From positions 8,962,539 through 9,026,538 of the forward strand of contig OY987248.1 of assembly GCA_963920765.1 (NCBI GenBank): a stretch of 64,000 bases of DNA, given 5' to 3'. Below, piece by piece: positions 20,489-32,483 of this stretch; position 1 is the stretch's first letter, and every line of letters starts with the position of its first letter. The stretch comes from Ulota crispa (Eukaryota > Streptophyta > Bryopsida > Orthotrichales > Orthotrichaceae). The translations under genes were made by a program, and so were the position numbers. The notes under the pieces are model-generated. The model saw only the letters and a list, made by a program, of their open reading frames with translations, ran no database searches and was not told the DNA's origin.

Positions 20489-22734
20489 TCATTCCGCACC
20501 AGGCTCATCGTTCTCTTCACGATTCTTCTCCGGTAACCACCGCCGCACCTCCACAGCCTCCACTGCAAACTCCCCTTCCCACGCTGCACTTGACGTCGCC
20601 ACTCCTTCGCACTTGGCAATCACATGCAGCACCAGCAGTGTCTGCACATCATCACACCAGCCAGCCATACCACCCAGTTAACACACCCAAAACCCATTGA
20701 GATCCTGGCCACATCCATGACATCGCCACTCAAACTTCTCTCACTACAAGACTCGGAATACGTGAAAAAACCGTGAAGACGAAGCACTCCAGGGGACCGA
20801 GCTGTGGTCCTCATACCTTGGCGACGCTACCGCACAGTCGGTTCATGGCTTGCACTTCGGTCCATGTCCTCAACCTTTCCTCTTGCCCTTCCGCCACCAC
20901 CACCACGGCGTAACTGCCACAGGACGCAAGAACACCACCTTTTGTGTTTAAAGTTGGTCCTTCCTGTCACCTCCACAATCCGGCTTGCTGAACGAGGAAG
21001 TGACGCAAAAGCACAGGCCGGTTAAGACTCAGAAGTGGACAAGATTTAGGAATATCTCGTTGGCCAGTGGGAGGGTTTTGTCAAGTGGAACTTTCATATT
21101 GAAGCGGATGGCTGGCAAATGTTAACGCCATGGCATCATCCACTCCCACCAAAATTGAAAAGGATTTCACCAAGAGAACAAGATTGGGGTCACATACAAG
21201 GCGTACCCAAATCTTGTCCAGTGGAAAAAACCCTCCCTCTCACTTCATGTGAGGTACAGACAATAATGTCAAGCAGGAACAAAACTATAACTTCACTGGA
21301 CGTCTGCTTCCTAGTGTGAAACCTTCCACCGGACAGACAAAATCAATGATGACATGGCGCTATCCCACCAGACGAAGATGGACAAAGCATTTCGTCCACT
21401 ACGACGTCCCGTTTACTTTAGGTATGAACCGGCGCTTAGGGTTCCACGAAAGGAACTCACTCGGAGTGAACGAGGGCGGGATGATGACGGTACGCCATGA
21501 AATCTGCGCCGAACTGAATGCCGGCACGCACCACCCAGTGCTTGGCACGCAGATGAGCATACGCCCTGTACAGCTGCCCCACCTCCGGCCGGATCGCCTG
21601 CATGCGCCTCCATGCTTCCTCTGTCGACAGAACCTCTCGCCCCTGATAACAGTACCACGTCCACGCCAGCCCACCAGACACGTCAACTCTAACACCCCGC
21701 GCTCCACTAACGCCCGAAACCCTAAACCCGAAACCCTTCAAGAAGCACGCCACTGGAAGCTTGAATCGAAATGCACAAAGGAATGATCCAGAGTACCAGT
21801 ACGATGGGGGGAGGGAGATGACCAACAACTTCGTCCCTTAATTAATGATTTTTCTGATCGAACATAAAACATAATTTATTTTGTTTAGTACTCTAGGTGC
21901 TTTTATGGCATATAACATAAATTTTGTAGCAAATCCATCAACTTTTGCAGGCTCATGTACGGTTCGGAAGCCGAGCTGCGTCAGCAATAGAGTGGCTTGG
22001 GTTAACATTGGAGCAGGAGCAGCTACCATTGCTTTTTCTTCATAATGTGCAGTGGTTTTGTCACACACATGCAAATGCCATTCCAATGATGTTGAGGAAA
22101 ACTGATCAAGGAAAAACCGGAACTCAGAAACTTATGGCACAAGAAAACCCTGGATCATGGAGTTCGGTTAACAGCACCTCAGAGGTGTGCGTGCAAATCG
22201 ATATGCACCGCAAATGAGACGCCAGAAAGAAAGCCTCCTCCAGGCCCAACTGAAACAACCCAGCGCTCTGCACCTCCAAGTCCCCTTCGGCAAACCACGG
22301 CGACCCTTCCAACCACATCCACACCGCAGCTCAACGTCATTCTTCCCCCTAAACCCTCAACCCTCAACCCTAAATCCTAAACCCTCAAATTGATGGAGTG
22401 GCAACGAAAGAGACGCGGCGTTTGTGAGGAGGAGGATTGCAGCGGCCTTACGGGTGGAAGTCGACGAGGCGCAACCCTGCGGTGACGTGGCAGGATATAT
22501 GGGAGTCCCGAAGCAAGCGCGGTTGAGCACTTGGGCTTTGGCACAATCGACGCTCAAAAGAACGCACGACTGGGCCAGCAGAGCTTCGACGGGGGGCGCC
22601 CATTCCCGCATCTGCTTGTAATAAAAGGAGATGGGCTCCTCCACCGCCACTGCTGCCGCTTCTCGCGACTTCCACCTTGCGCTCGATTCCATCTCAGGAT
22701 ATCGCTGCGTCATCGTTGCCCTAATTCTCTCCAA
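20489..22734 (-). CDS. SEN2: tRNA-splicing endonuclease catalytic subunit, SEN2 type
   Basis: Cuts pre-tRNA introns as part of the tRNA-splicing endonuclease; in plants the enzyme is nuclear and perinuclear. Exons: 22734-22452, 22284-22178, 21642-21461, 20913-20817, 20641-20489; phases agree and give 273 residues (plant homologues are about 240-260). The start could instead be Met15 at 22692, which aligns better with known N-termini. The C-terminal nuclease fold is clear: AYAHLRAKHWVVRAG, GADFMAYRHHPALVHS and RLCGSVAK. The catalytic Tyr (181), His (189) and Lys (223) are all present, as expected of SEN2 rather than SEN54/15. The junction between exons 1 and 2 is the least certain: it leaves an extra loop of about 15 residues after CFGTPIYPA. 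Telomere-like AAACCCT motifs lie in introns 1 and 2. Confidence 0.92.
21715..21745. repeat. Telo-box cluster in SEN2 intron 2
   Basis: Degenerate CCCTAAA/CCCGAAA repeats. Plant genes for translation and RNA processing often carry such telo-boxes near their 5' ends. Confidence 0.55.
22350..22388. repeat. Telo-box cluster in SEN2 intron 1
   Basis: About five head-to-tail copies of CCCTAAA/CCCTCAA on the + strand, within the intron between exons 1 and 2. Confidence 0.65.
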
Positions 22735-24230
22735 GCTCTCTCCATAAGCTCATCCTGCACAAAAGAAGCACACACATACTTGTTAAGGTGGAAGCACCCA
22801 TATCTGGTAACTTAAGCGATTCTACAAAAAAAACTACAAAGAGTTTGAAGCAACACATATTTTCCTCATGTAAGAAAATAAGAAATATTGGGAGTGCAAG
22901 ATGTTCATAATTTTATTTGCAAGACTGTGAATTTTAGGAGTCAAAAAGTGTTCCAAACCCAAGGCCAACGTCTAGACTTGTGCAATTGCAATTTGGGTAA
23001 CAACCAAACTAGTTTCATCACATTACTTCCTACCTCACTTTGGGACATGTGACATGACTTAAGTGGCCTCACCCTTGAAAAGGACCAAAGAACGCATTCC
23101 AAAGCACCTATCCGTGCTGATGTTGGAAATAGCACACCCTACCCTACTGATTGGTAGGGAGCGTTGGTGGCAATGCGTGCTTCCACCTCAGAAAGGACGC
23201 TTCGCACTTCATTTTTGAGCTCAGATGTTGGAATCATAACCAACGTCCTGTGATCACAACAAACCTAGCTAGTTGACAGAATTCAAAGAAGGTTTGAACA
23301 TCAAAACCAGTGATCCCAAATATAATTTTCACTTTTAGCTCAAGTGGCTAAAACATTGCCAAAAAGCTAAAGTTTTCAAATATATTACACTGCAAGGCTC
23401 ACAAGTTTTTTAGCTGCATAATTTTTTTGGTAGCAATTATGCAGAATTTAGATCGTTGCACTCAAAAATCATTGCCTTCTCTCACTGCATCCCCTGCTGA
23501 TACGAGTCCACGCTACTCGCATTCTTCGTTTGCACGAGTCAAGTCAAACAGCAACTCTCGAGAACATCGTGACGAGATTGGATTAGGGCTCAGGATTTTA
23601 GGATTTTAGGGTTTAGGGTTTCGGGTTTTAGGGCTTCACAACGACTTCCCCGGGGATGCATTTGGGTTCGCAATTTAACCGAAACCGAATGTCACCAGCA
23701 CTGAAGGTAGCTGATCGAACCGGCGAATCTCTTCAGCCCGACAGCAAGCAACCTCTAGAACTATGCTTCGGGCTGGCATCATCCACGATTGATGACGCAC
23801 CCTCGCGACATGGATACGTACAACTTCTCCAAAACGTCACCAAATCACACAGAAAACCTACGTTTTGGAAAGAAAAAGAGGTCGTGATAATGCAAGGAGG
23901 AGGGCGTACCATGGGAGAGCGTCGTGGTACGCGGAGCCCTCAAATGAAGAGCTTGCTGAAGATGATTGCCAGTTCCCATGTTTAGCATGCCGCTTCCTGA
24001 AGCTCTGTCTCGGTCTCTGCAACATGGTTTGCAGAGCGATGACAGCTCCGAAGAACGAAAAAATCCCACCATGAAGTCCAGAACGGCGACGATTCTGTCG
24101 CTTGCAAGGGAAAGAGATTTTGCGGTCGTTTTCTGAAACCTGTGATGCAACGGATACTGGCACCAGAGCCCTTGGCCCAGACTGCAGTTTGAAACCTTGG
24201 ACTAAGGTAGACAGACCCATACCTGATCGT
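22735..24230. other. SEN2 upstream region and an unassigned GC-richer patch
   Basis: 22735-23430 is AT-rich. 23440-24150 has more balanced base composition and contains a TTTAGGG-like run at about 23600-23635. ORFs on both strands here (up to 180 codons) have no similarity I recognise, so it could be a promoter, a 5' exon or a degraded gene. Not called as coding. Confidence 0.5.
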
Positions 24231-24887
24231 TTAACCCCTAAATGCCCAAGCCCTATCTGAATTTCTTGGAATTTCCATAAAACAGAATAATTAACCAATC
24301 TTTTCAAAAATTTCATCAAGTTTTTTTGCAATTGTAAGTGTACAAATTTAAACTGAACATAACAGAGATTACATAGGACAAGAAAACACAACAATATCAC
24401 TTATAGTTTGAAAGATTATAAAGTTTGAATATGAGAGTGTTAAAACTGCAAAAGTGACTTGAAGTTTTCTAATCCTCATTTCACATGTCAAATCTAAAAA
24501 GTTGGTTACCAAAAAAATACAAGGTTTAAGGTCATTACATGTTTAACTTTAATCAATTTATGGCTTTCAAAATTTACTCCTATATACTTTTCAAATGGAT
24601 TTCTAATATGATTTTGTTTCCAAGCTCTCGTGTATGTGAGGCTCATTTTCAAGATCTTCCAACACTAAAAAACTCAAGATTGCAATGGATACCCTTGTAC
24701 AAATTCTTGAGTAGAAAAATCATCAATTTTCATTTTCAAAATCAGATTTTTTATATTGGAAATAGACTTCAAAACCAACTTATGTTGAAAAAAAAAAAAT
24801 ACTAAAAATAGGGATTTGATAAGGTTTTATTCATTTTCAAAGTTTTGTTGCGGCCCAAAACTGGTTGCTTGGGCATTTAGGGGTTAG
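24231..24887. mobile_element. TTAA-flanked element, subfamily B, copy 1
   Basis: Left TTAA then CCCCTAAATGCCCAAGC; right the exact complement GCTTGGGCATTTAGGGG followed by TTAG (one base off TTAA). 657 bp. The interior is homologous to 47977-48625 (aggacaagaaaacacaacaa, gaggctcattttcaag). No long ORF, so non-autonomous. Confidence 0.85.
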
Positions 24888-25431
24888 GGGTTTGGACCTT
24901 TGGGGTACCTCAAGTCTTGGAAAAATCAAGAAAAAAATCCGGAGGGTTAACCTTTCAACAAAGTGTTGTGGAGTGTCATTTCTGTGGAAAAAAGTATTGT
25001 AGACTATTTTATATTAAAGGGCAAAGTTGCAGCTCCTGGGTCCCTAAAAGCAACTCTAGACTAACCTTGAAACTACTTGGATATGTTCCTACAACGGCAC
25101 TTAATGGTCCCAATCCCAACCCTCCCAAATTTGACAAGATTGCTTGTGCAAGTAGCTTTCAATGCTCCACTTTGGATTCAAGAGTGGATTGTGAACACCT
25201 AAAAGGTAGGGTGCAGATTTGAGTGCTTCTCAAGAATGGGTATGTTTACCTTAAAAAGTGTTTAGAGATATGTGTATTATGCCATGCAAGCAGTTGCAAG
25301 TTGAGCCTGGCAAGGGCAACAAGACCTATAGCTTGACATGGCCGCTCTAAAGAGTTAAAAGTGAAAGAGGCTTATTTTGCTCTGCAATAATTGGTCTTTG
25401 TAAAATTGGTCTTTGTTGCAAATTTTACAAT
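24888..25431. other. Intergenic, nothing recognised
   Basis: AT-rich DNA. The 101-codon ORF at 24917 has no recognisable similarity. Confidence 0.45.
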
Positions 25432-26174
25432 TTAACCCTTAGACAATGAGGCCGATGGGAAATGTCGCTGGTTATCAAAAGAAGAGTTTGTAAGATGCAG
25501 AAACCCAATTTTCATCTTTTTTATTTATATGAAGTAATCTTGGAGACTTAATCTTTTATGCAAGGCAAAAAAATACCTTCACCCATTTTTTCACGTAGCC
25601 CAAATTGCGAGAAGATTCAAAGACACATTGTTAGGTCCATGTTGCCCATCTTGCAATTTTCATGAGGTAAGCATGCACTATTGTTTTTTGCAACTTATGA
25701 AAACAGTAGTCAATAGGTTGGCACTTGCCACACCACTGTAGAGAAGGGCACCAACATGATGTTTAGAGCATCCTCAATCTAGCTGGGTTAATACCCTTGC
25801 ATTAGTACTCTCATTGTGGAGAACTACAAACTTGGTCCAATTGCACCTTGCAAATGGGACGTGATCTTGAAGGGGACGGCAAAACCTAGCCCATACCATG
25901 TAATTTAGCATTCTTCAAGAGTCCTTCAAATTGCATTGTATATTGTTGTCAAAAAAATGATTACTACTTTGCAAGTTAAAAATAGAGATTTTGTTAGAAA
26001 ATTGACAAAAGTTTGACAAAAACAAAATTTAAAGTCTTGCTACTTGTGCACGCGTTGGATCTAAGGAGCAGGTTTCCTACTTGCATTGGTCAAGGCCATT
26101 TGACAAAGCTCTGTAATTGTCTCTAGCCAAGCCGAATACAAGTTCTAAATTGAGGATGCCCTTAGGGGTTAAAA
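25432..26174. mobile_element. Possible TTAA-flanked element with a second MITE inside
   Basis: TTAA-CCCTTAG at the left and CTTAGGGG-TTAA at the right, 743 bp. Inside, gcatcctcaat near 25769 and its complement attgaggatgc near 26150 look like the ends of another inverted-repeat element of about 390 bp. The pairing of the outer ends is only short, so this is tentative. Confidence 0.45.
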
Positions 26175-26356
26175 GCAACACAGATATAACAAATTAAACC
26201 CCTTTTGCTTTTAACAAATGAGGAGCAATCAAAAGTTGGGGCAGATGAATGAAAGAGTTTCAGCTGAAGTGCACCTATGTAGAAATTGATATATTCCCTT
26301 GTCTTTTATTTTTATATATATACTAATATACTACCTGTCGTATTGGCGGGTTTATG

Positions 26357-27004
26357 CCCCCCACCCCTATCCCGTGCTCCTTGATCCTTGTGCCCCCATA
26401 TCCCCATGCCCTCTATCCCCGTGCTCCCATATCCCCGTGCCCTCTATCCTCGTGCCCCCATATCCTTGTGCCCCCTTATCCCCGTGCCCCCTTATCCTCA
26501 TGCCCCCTTATCCCCGTGCCCCCTTATCCCCGTGCCCCCTTATCCTCATGCCCCCTTATCCCCGTGCCCCCTTATCCCCGTGCCCCCTTATCCTCATGCC
26601 CCCTTATCCCCGTGCCCCCTTATCCCCGTGCCCCCTTATCCTCATGCCCCCTTATCCCCGTGCCCCCTTATCTTTGTGCCCCCTTATCCCCATGCCCCCT
26701 TATCCTCGTGCCCCCTTATCCTCGTGCCCCCTTATCCTCATGCCCCCTTATCCCCGTGCCCCCTTATCCTTGTGCCCCCTTATCCCCATGCCCCCTTATC
26801 CTCGTGCCCCCTTATCCTCGTGCCCCCTTATCCTCGTGCCCCCTTATCCCTGTGCCCCCTTATCCTCGTGCCCCCTTATCCCTGTGCCCCCTTATCCTCG
26901 TGCCCCCTTATCCCTGTGCCCCCTTATCCTCGTGCCCCCTTATCCTTATGCCCCCTTATTCCCGTGCCCTCTTATTCCCGTGCTCCCTTATCCCCGTGCC
27001 CTCT
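26357..27004. repeat. 16-bp minisatellite, about 40 copies
   Basis: Tandem array of the unit CCTTATCCCCGTGCCC and variants with CCTCA, CCTCG or CCTTG in the middle; a 48-bp higher-order pattern of three units is visible at 26490-26650. Because 16 is not a multiple of 3, all three + frames stay open (217-267 codons of PLIPVPPYP type), which is an artefact of the repeat. Confidence 0.92.
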
Positions 27005-27940
27005 TTTGGTCAAGAGAAAGTTGTGGTGCAACTGCCAGTGACAATGCAACTACTAGTGACTTGTTGTCCACGTCTAGTGAAGCACATAAAAGAAAGTCAT
27101 AGGTGATTTTACTTTATCCATTTATGCCTTTTCAATCCTAATCATGCCCAAATCTAGCTTATGCCCAACCCTAATTAATTGAACGCTATTACATGATAGG
27201 CCCTAACTGACTGACGGCTATTCTTTTATTTATTTATATTTATATATATATATATATAGAAAGAAAAATATGGTATGTGAAGCCAAAGCTTTTCATGTGC
27301 TATGGGGTTTTTTTGTATGGGAAAATTGTTTGTCCACGAAGGTCAAGCTTTTTATGTGCCACATTTGAAGAGATGCTATTATGCAACCATGATGATTTGA
27401 GTTAAATTGCAAAGTTTCATGTGGTGCATGAGAAGATTCGATATGGTCTTATCAAGACAAAGCGGAGGTTTTGAGCCCACTACACTATATAAGCTGGCAG
27501 TCTTAGGGATTAACAATTGAGGTCTAATAAATTTTTCAGGAACTAATGACTGTATTTGCACCAAAACCTCAACCTCCGGTAAAAAATGATCATCCCATGA
27601 ACTATACGAATAGGAGATTGGCTAACCTAGTGCAAGCCTCTGAGCAATGCCAGCCACAAAAACATTACTAAGAAAGAAAGAAAAAAACTACACGTGAGAT
27701 TTATGCAGAGAGCAAATGCTGAGCACAAGTATACTTACAAACGATTTAGGTGCTCGTACCTATGCTGATTTATTCTTAATTCCAACAAAGAAAAGCAATT
27801 GCATCAACTTTCAGTGCATAAAAAGCAATTGCATCAATCAACTTACACTGCATAATATTGACAACAGTTCTATGAAACGTCACAGTTCAATCTGTCAAGC
27901 AGAACAGAGGTTATCCTACGAAAAGATATGCATAGCTTGT
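27005..27940. other. Intergenic, downstream of the BORCS8-like gene
   Basis: AT-rich with a (TA)n run near 27240-27260. It includes the 3' UTR of the gene on the minus strand. No other gene seen. Confidence 0.5.
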
Positions 27941-29994
27941 CTAGGACTTCAAGATTGCGGCGTGGTGCGGCGTGGCCTCATCTTCTTTAGAATTCCCCAA
28001 CCAGGCTTCAAGCTTTGCTTCCTGTTCTTGTTGCAATCTTGCAAAGCTCTCAACTACCTGAGGATCTTCCAGATCCAACCCTGTATGCCCCTCGTCATCC
28101 TCTTTCTCAAGGTCTTCGTGTTCCCCGCTGGCTGCATTTCCTCCGATATCAGATGCTTCCAGCGATGGTGCTACAAGAGCAGACTCTGGCGAACTTGAAG
28201 AAGAGAAGCTTCGAACAAAGAGAGATCTACGAGAGGAATCGCCAGAACCAATACTACCCCCTGCACTCACCATGTGACCGGCCTTTTGTATAGCAGACTC
28301 GACAACATTCCAATAAGGGATGCTTGGTATGTAGCCTATATTAGAACCTGAACTAGAAGTACTATTTGATGGTGTCGTAGAAACTTCGGTGGCATTGGCT
28401 TGTTTAGTAACTCGTTCATTGGCTTCAAATGCAATAGGCATAGACATCCTCACGCTGCTCGCCCTTTGATATGCCGAGCTCAAAAATCCGCTTACGAAAC
28501 TGGGTGCGTCTGTTTGAGAAGTGGAAGACGACTTTGTGTGTCCCTGGCACATCAAAACTTCAAAATAAGAACAGAGAGAACAGTTAAGGCAAAATCCTGT
28601 ACATTGCAAGAGAAAAAAAGAAGCTTGCATTTATTTGCATTTTCGAATCCTTTTCGACGTAGCTGCCTTACTCACAATCAGGGCTTTCTTTTTTTGGCTT
28701 TCTGGTGCCAGATTGCACCCAAAAAAAATAGTCTGGCTAAAAAATTTCAAAAAAATGCCAAAAAACTTGGATGAAATCGCCAAAAGGCTTCAAATTTTAA
28801 AAAAAACTTGGGTGAAATTGCCAAATTGTGGATGAAAACCAAATTATAGACATATAATATGTACTAATGTGATAATTTCTATCCAATATGTGGATGAATG
28901 TTGAAATTTGGAGCACCACTGTAACATTTTGAATCCTCACTTTCGCACTTCTTAAAAAATGAAAAAAAAAGCCCTGCTCACAATAGAGACCATGCCCCGA
29001 GCCTGACAAGGAAAAACAATGATTAATTAGATCTCTAAGAGGATCGTCTCCGGGGAATTCACAGGAACATTACCTGCGAAGGTAATGACCTAGGTAAGAC
29101 AACACGTTCCTCCACGGAACTCGAGACCCGGGATGGCTTCCCTGTAGCCTCTGGAATGCTGCTCTCCAAGAGCACTCTGCTTTTAGTCCCTGGCTGTGAG
29201 CTTGGCAAAGTTACAGCACCGTGATGTGAAGCAGACCTAGGTAGGTGTGCGCGGACTGGAGGCGGTCGACTGCTTCTAGATGAAGCAAACACGTAAGCCA
29301 AAAGTTAATGAGTAGGTAGACAGACGTTCTCAATCAAATGTTTCCATCATGTAACCACACCAAGACCATGCACAAAAATCTCTATCAAGGAAAGAAAGGA
29401 GTGTCACAAAGTAAGATAAAAAATAACTTAACAACTTTGATAGCATAAGCATGCAAACTTGTGAGTCCTTACGTATTCGGATGGTAAAGAGTTGGAAGGA
29501 GCAGAAGACTAGCATTGAGCGTAGAAATCATTTTGCTGAACACCGGAGGACCAACCTCGTTCATTACTCTCACAGACGCGAGAGCATCGTTCACATCTTG
29601 CGTGTACAGAATAATCTCTTGTGTTGCTTCAACAACATGGCCCTGCTTGCAAGATTGGCAACTAATTCGTTACTGAAATTGTGATCAGCTTAACCGTAAA
29701 GAAGGCTAAACATACGTTTCCGCTCATTAATTGACCACAAACCAAAACCACTTCAATTAAGCATCACACTCACAAAACTATTCAACCACATGAATGACTG
29801 CAAGCTCGTTCAAAGTCATCAAAAGCACTTCTTTCTAAACAAGTCACTGGGGAAACAGACCACACCTTCAGCCCTAACAGCCCTGGAACAGCCTTATGCA
29901 CATGCTGCTGCACGAAATAAAGGCCCACCGATGGCTCATTCGCCACCTCCTTCACCGTCTCCGTTATCGAGTTATGAACTGGTACACAATACAT
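27941..29994 (-). CDS. BORCS8 (MEF2BNB)-like protein with long C-terminal extension
   Basis: BORCS8 is a subunit of BORC, which in animals recruits ARL8 to lysosomes and controls their movement; the plant role is not established by this sequence. Exons: 29994-29866, 29645-29473 (or from 29642), 29275-29074, 28543-27941; phases agree and give about 368 residues. Residues about 8-95 match the family: VKEVANEPSVGLYFVQQHV is very close to the animal ANEPSVALYRLQEHV core, followed by the helix with TQDVNDALASVRVMNEVG. Animal BORCS8 has only about 120 residues; here about 260 further residues are Ser-rich and disordered, ending in an acidic segment and LQQEQEAKLEAWLGNS. The N-terminus is uncertain: a non-coding first exon probably ends at 30425, and the Met at 29994 is the first in-frame one. 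Compared with animals about 11 residues are missing between exons 1 and 2, so a tiny exon may have been overlooked. Confidence 0.8.
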
Positions 29995-30466
29995 TTTCCT
30001 CGTCAAACATTCGTCACTTCTACAACAAATGATCCAACAAAGAATAAAAGAAATAGAAAAAAAAAGGCATATTGCACTAGCAGATGCAGGCACGCCTACC
30101 TCCTTGGAGCGCATCTTTGCATGCAGACGGCTGCATCCTCAAAATACCGATCAAACATGCAACCAAACAATCAGTTCACTCTCGTCTTCAAAACCAGCAA
30201 CAACACGCAATCGCGCAACGCCATCTGCAAACATCAATCATCCACACACACTGTCAATTCACGCAACCAATAACTCCACAAGCACCAGAATCCAAAAAGT
30301 GATCATTAAACAGAAGCACTCTCACCGTCTCAACTCCAAATTCGAAAAAAATTGCTTCAAACCCTAGCAACAACGCATTTCTCCCTAAATCCAACTCATA
30401 CAAATATTAATTCTAATTACCGTCGTCCAACGAATCTCCCGATCTAATTAGCAAGCAATTATCCAA

Positions 30467-30752
<286 letters not shown>

Positions 30753-30961
30753 CATTACCTCGGACGTCAAAGGTATGGCCTCCGAAAGATTCTGAAGTAA
30801 AATACGCTAATTCGTTTCGGACGACAGCACGCCCTGAGAATCGTGAAACTCTCGCTCCTGCCTCAGTCTTTCCCTCTGGAACATCACAGCACAATTCCAA
30901 AGCACGAGAGTTTTGAGAAAGTTGTGTCGCTGCAACGAAACGGACAAACGAGGTGCATATT

Positions 30962-31120
30962 TCAGAGCAATTTGTGCGAAACGGGATTGTTGCTAACCCG
31001 GCGCTCCCAGAAGGGAAGGTCGCAAACGAAGTCGTAGACGGGGCCCAGACTGAAGCAGAGCACGCCGTTAAGCGCTACAATGGTCACGGTGGTCTGCAAG
31101 GGACGCCTCGTGTACGGCAT
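30962..31120 (-). CDS. Small putative membrane protein, 52 residues, uncharacterised
   Basis: Short ORF from ATG 31120-31118 to TGA 30964-30962. It begins MPYTRRPLQTTVT, has a hydrophobic segment (VALNGVLCFSLGP, residues about 16-27), then VYDFVCDLPFWERR. Basic start, one membrane helix and the aromatic-charged PFWERR motif resemble small, conserved, unnamed plant membrane proteins that I recall, but I cannot name a family with certainty. GC and codon use look genic compared with the surroundings, and a GAAGAAG-rich leader precedes it. A donor-like CGG|GTTAGC lies after the second Arg of ERR, so the last 11 codons may be intron and the gene may continue downstream. Confidence 0.45.
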   Translation of the reverse strand: MPYTRRPLQTTVTIVALNGVLCFSLGPVYDFVCDLPFWERRVSNNPVSHKLL

Positions 31121-31264
31121 TCTCGCTGCTCAGATGAGCTCAGATCAAATGAGATCTCTCTCTGGCATTGCCACACCTGCTCTTCTTCTTCTTCTTCGCT
31201 TTCTCTCGCAGCAACTGTGCTCTCGTCATGGGCGTCAAAATGCTCGGAGCAGGGTTTCCCTCTC

Positions 31265-31450
31265 TAAAGTCTCCCTTCTTTATTATCACCTTCTCTGTCC
31301 CAGTCAAACCTCTTTAATGTCTCCTTCTTTATTATCACATCCTCTGTCCTAGCCAAACCTCTTTAAAGTCTCCTTCTTTATTATCACATTTTCTGTCCTA
31401 GCCAAACCTCTTTAAAGTCTCCTTCTTTATTATCACATCCTCTGTCCCAA
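31265..31450. repeat. 49-bp tandem repeat, about 3.7 copies
   Basis: Units start near 31271, 31321, 31370 and 31419 and contain ctccttctttattatcaca and cctctgtcctagccaaac. A partial extra copy lies at about 31665-31712. Confidence 0.85.
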
Positions 31451-32483
31451 GGTCCGGGAAGAACCGATCGCTAGTTAGAAGCTAGCCGATTGAAATGTGA
31501 AAAAACCGTTAAACCAACTAAACGTTTATAAATTTTTTATTTATAGTATGAAATGTAGAAAATAACCAAAATCATTCCTTGATTAACCGGTTCAATATGG
31601 GAATCGAAAAAAATCAATTGAAAAATCTCAAATATTTCCCAGACCCTACTATATCCCAACCGAACCTCTTTAATGCCTCCTTTATTATCACATCCTCTGT
31701 CCCAGCCATACCTGAAACCCTAGGGCAGAGGACTAAGAGGGTTTCAAACCTCAGGGAAAATAGATTGATTACCGAGATGTGTTTTAACTATATCATGTGA
31801 CAATTAGTGTGGATGGGTTGTTGCTTATTTTGAGGTTCATGGGATCTTTAGTTCAATTTATACTACACCAAATAGTGCATATAGGTTGCCCCATATTGAT
31901 TTCTCAACATTTCACACTATTTAAATATTTATTGTTGTTATTGTAAATTTTAGCAATAATGATTGTGATAAGTAATTTTTAAATGTCTTGGCATTAACAA
32001 CGCAACTTTGTGTTCATGTCATAAACCATATGAAATTCCAATGTTTAAAAAGTTATTACCTAAGCCTCCAAGTGGCCAAGCAATGAGTCATGAGGTAACT
32101 TTCCACACTAAGGCAACCTAATTGTTAAGGCAACCTAAATGCACTATTTGGTATAGTCATATTGGTATTTGTAACTTAAGCTTAACCCTTATAGGATGTT
32201 GCTTTTTTGTAAACAAACTCTTGAGTTGTATGTAGATGGGGTATTTGCACATGAATTCCATTAGTTGTAAATTTCAAGCCAAGTCATAGACATAATACTT
32301 GCCAACTAGGATTTTTAGGGGAATTTTATACATTTTTCATAAAGTCAATTTTTCAAGTACTAAATGGTTCTTGTACAAATATAGACAGCACTTTTGGTAG
32401 GCAACATCCTTTAGGGGTCACTTGGTTTGATGAGGAAAATGAAAACTCCTATTAATGGTGGAGGTGTTATCACAAAGAAAAAA
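31451..32483. other. Intergenic, nothing recognised
   Basis: AT-rich DNA. Apart from the partial 49-bp unit at 31665 I see no gene or clear element. Confidence 0.5.

Noticed and set aside
23845-24400. ORFs of 101 and 180 codons on the minus strand
   Set aside because: No recognisable domain, no sensible splice partners, and half of the longer one runs into a TTAA element.
26299-27106. Three overlapping Pro-rich ORFs of 217-267 codons
   Set aside because: They are produced by a 16-bp tandem repeat without stop codons in any forward frame; no gene-like start, composition or conservation.
31080-31352. 90-codon + strand ORF
   Set aside because: It overlaps the better 52-codon ORF on the other strand and runs into the 49-bp tandem repeat.
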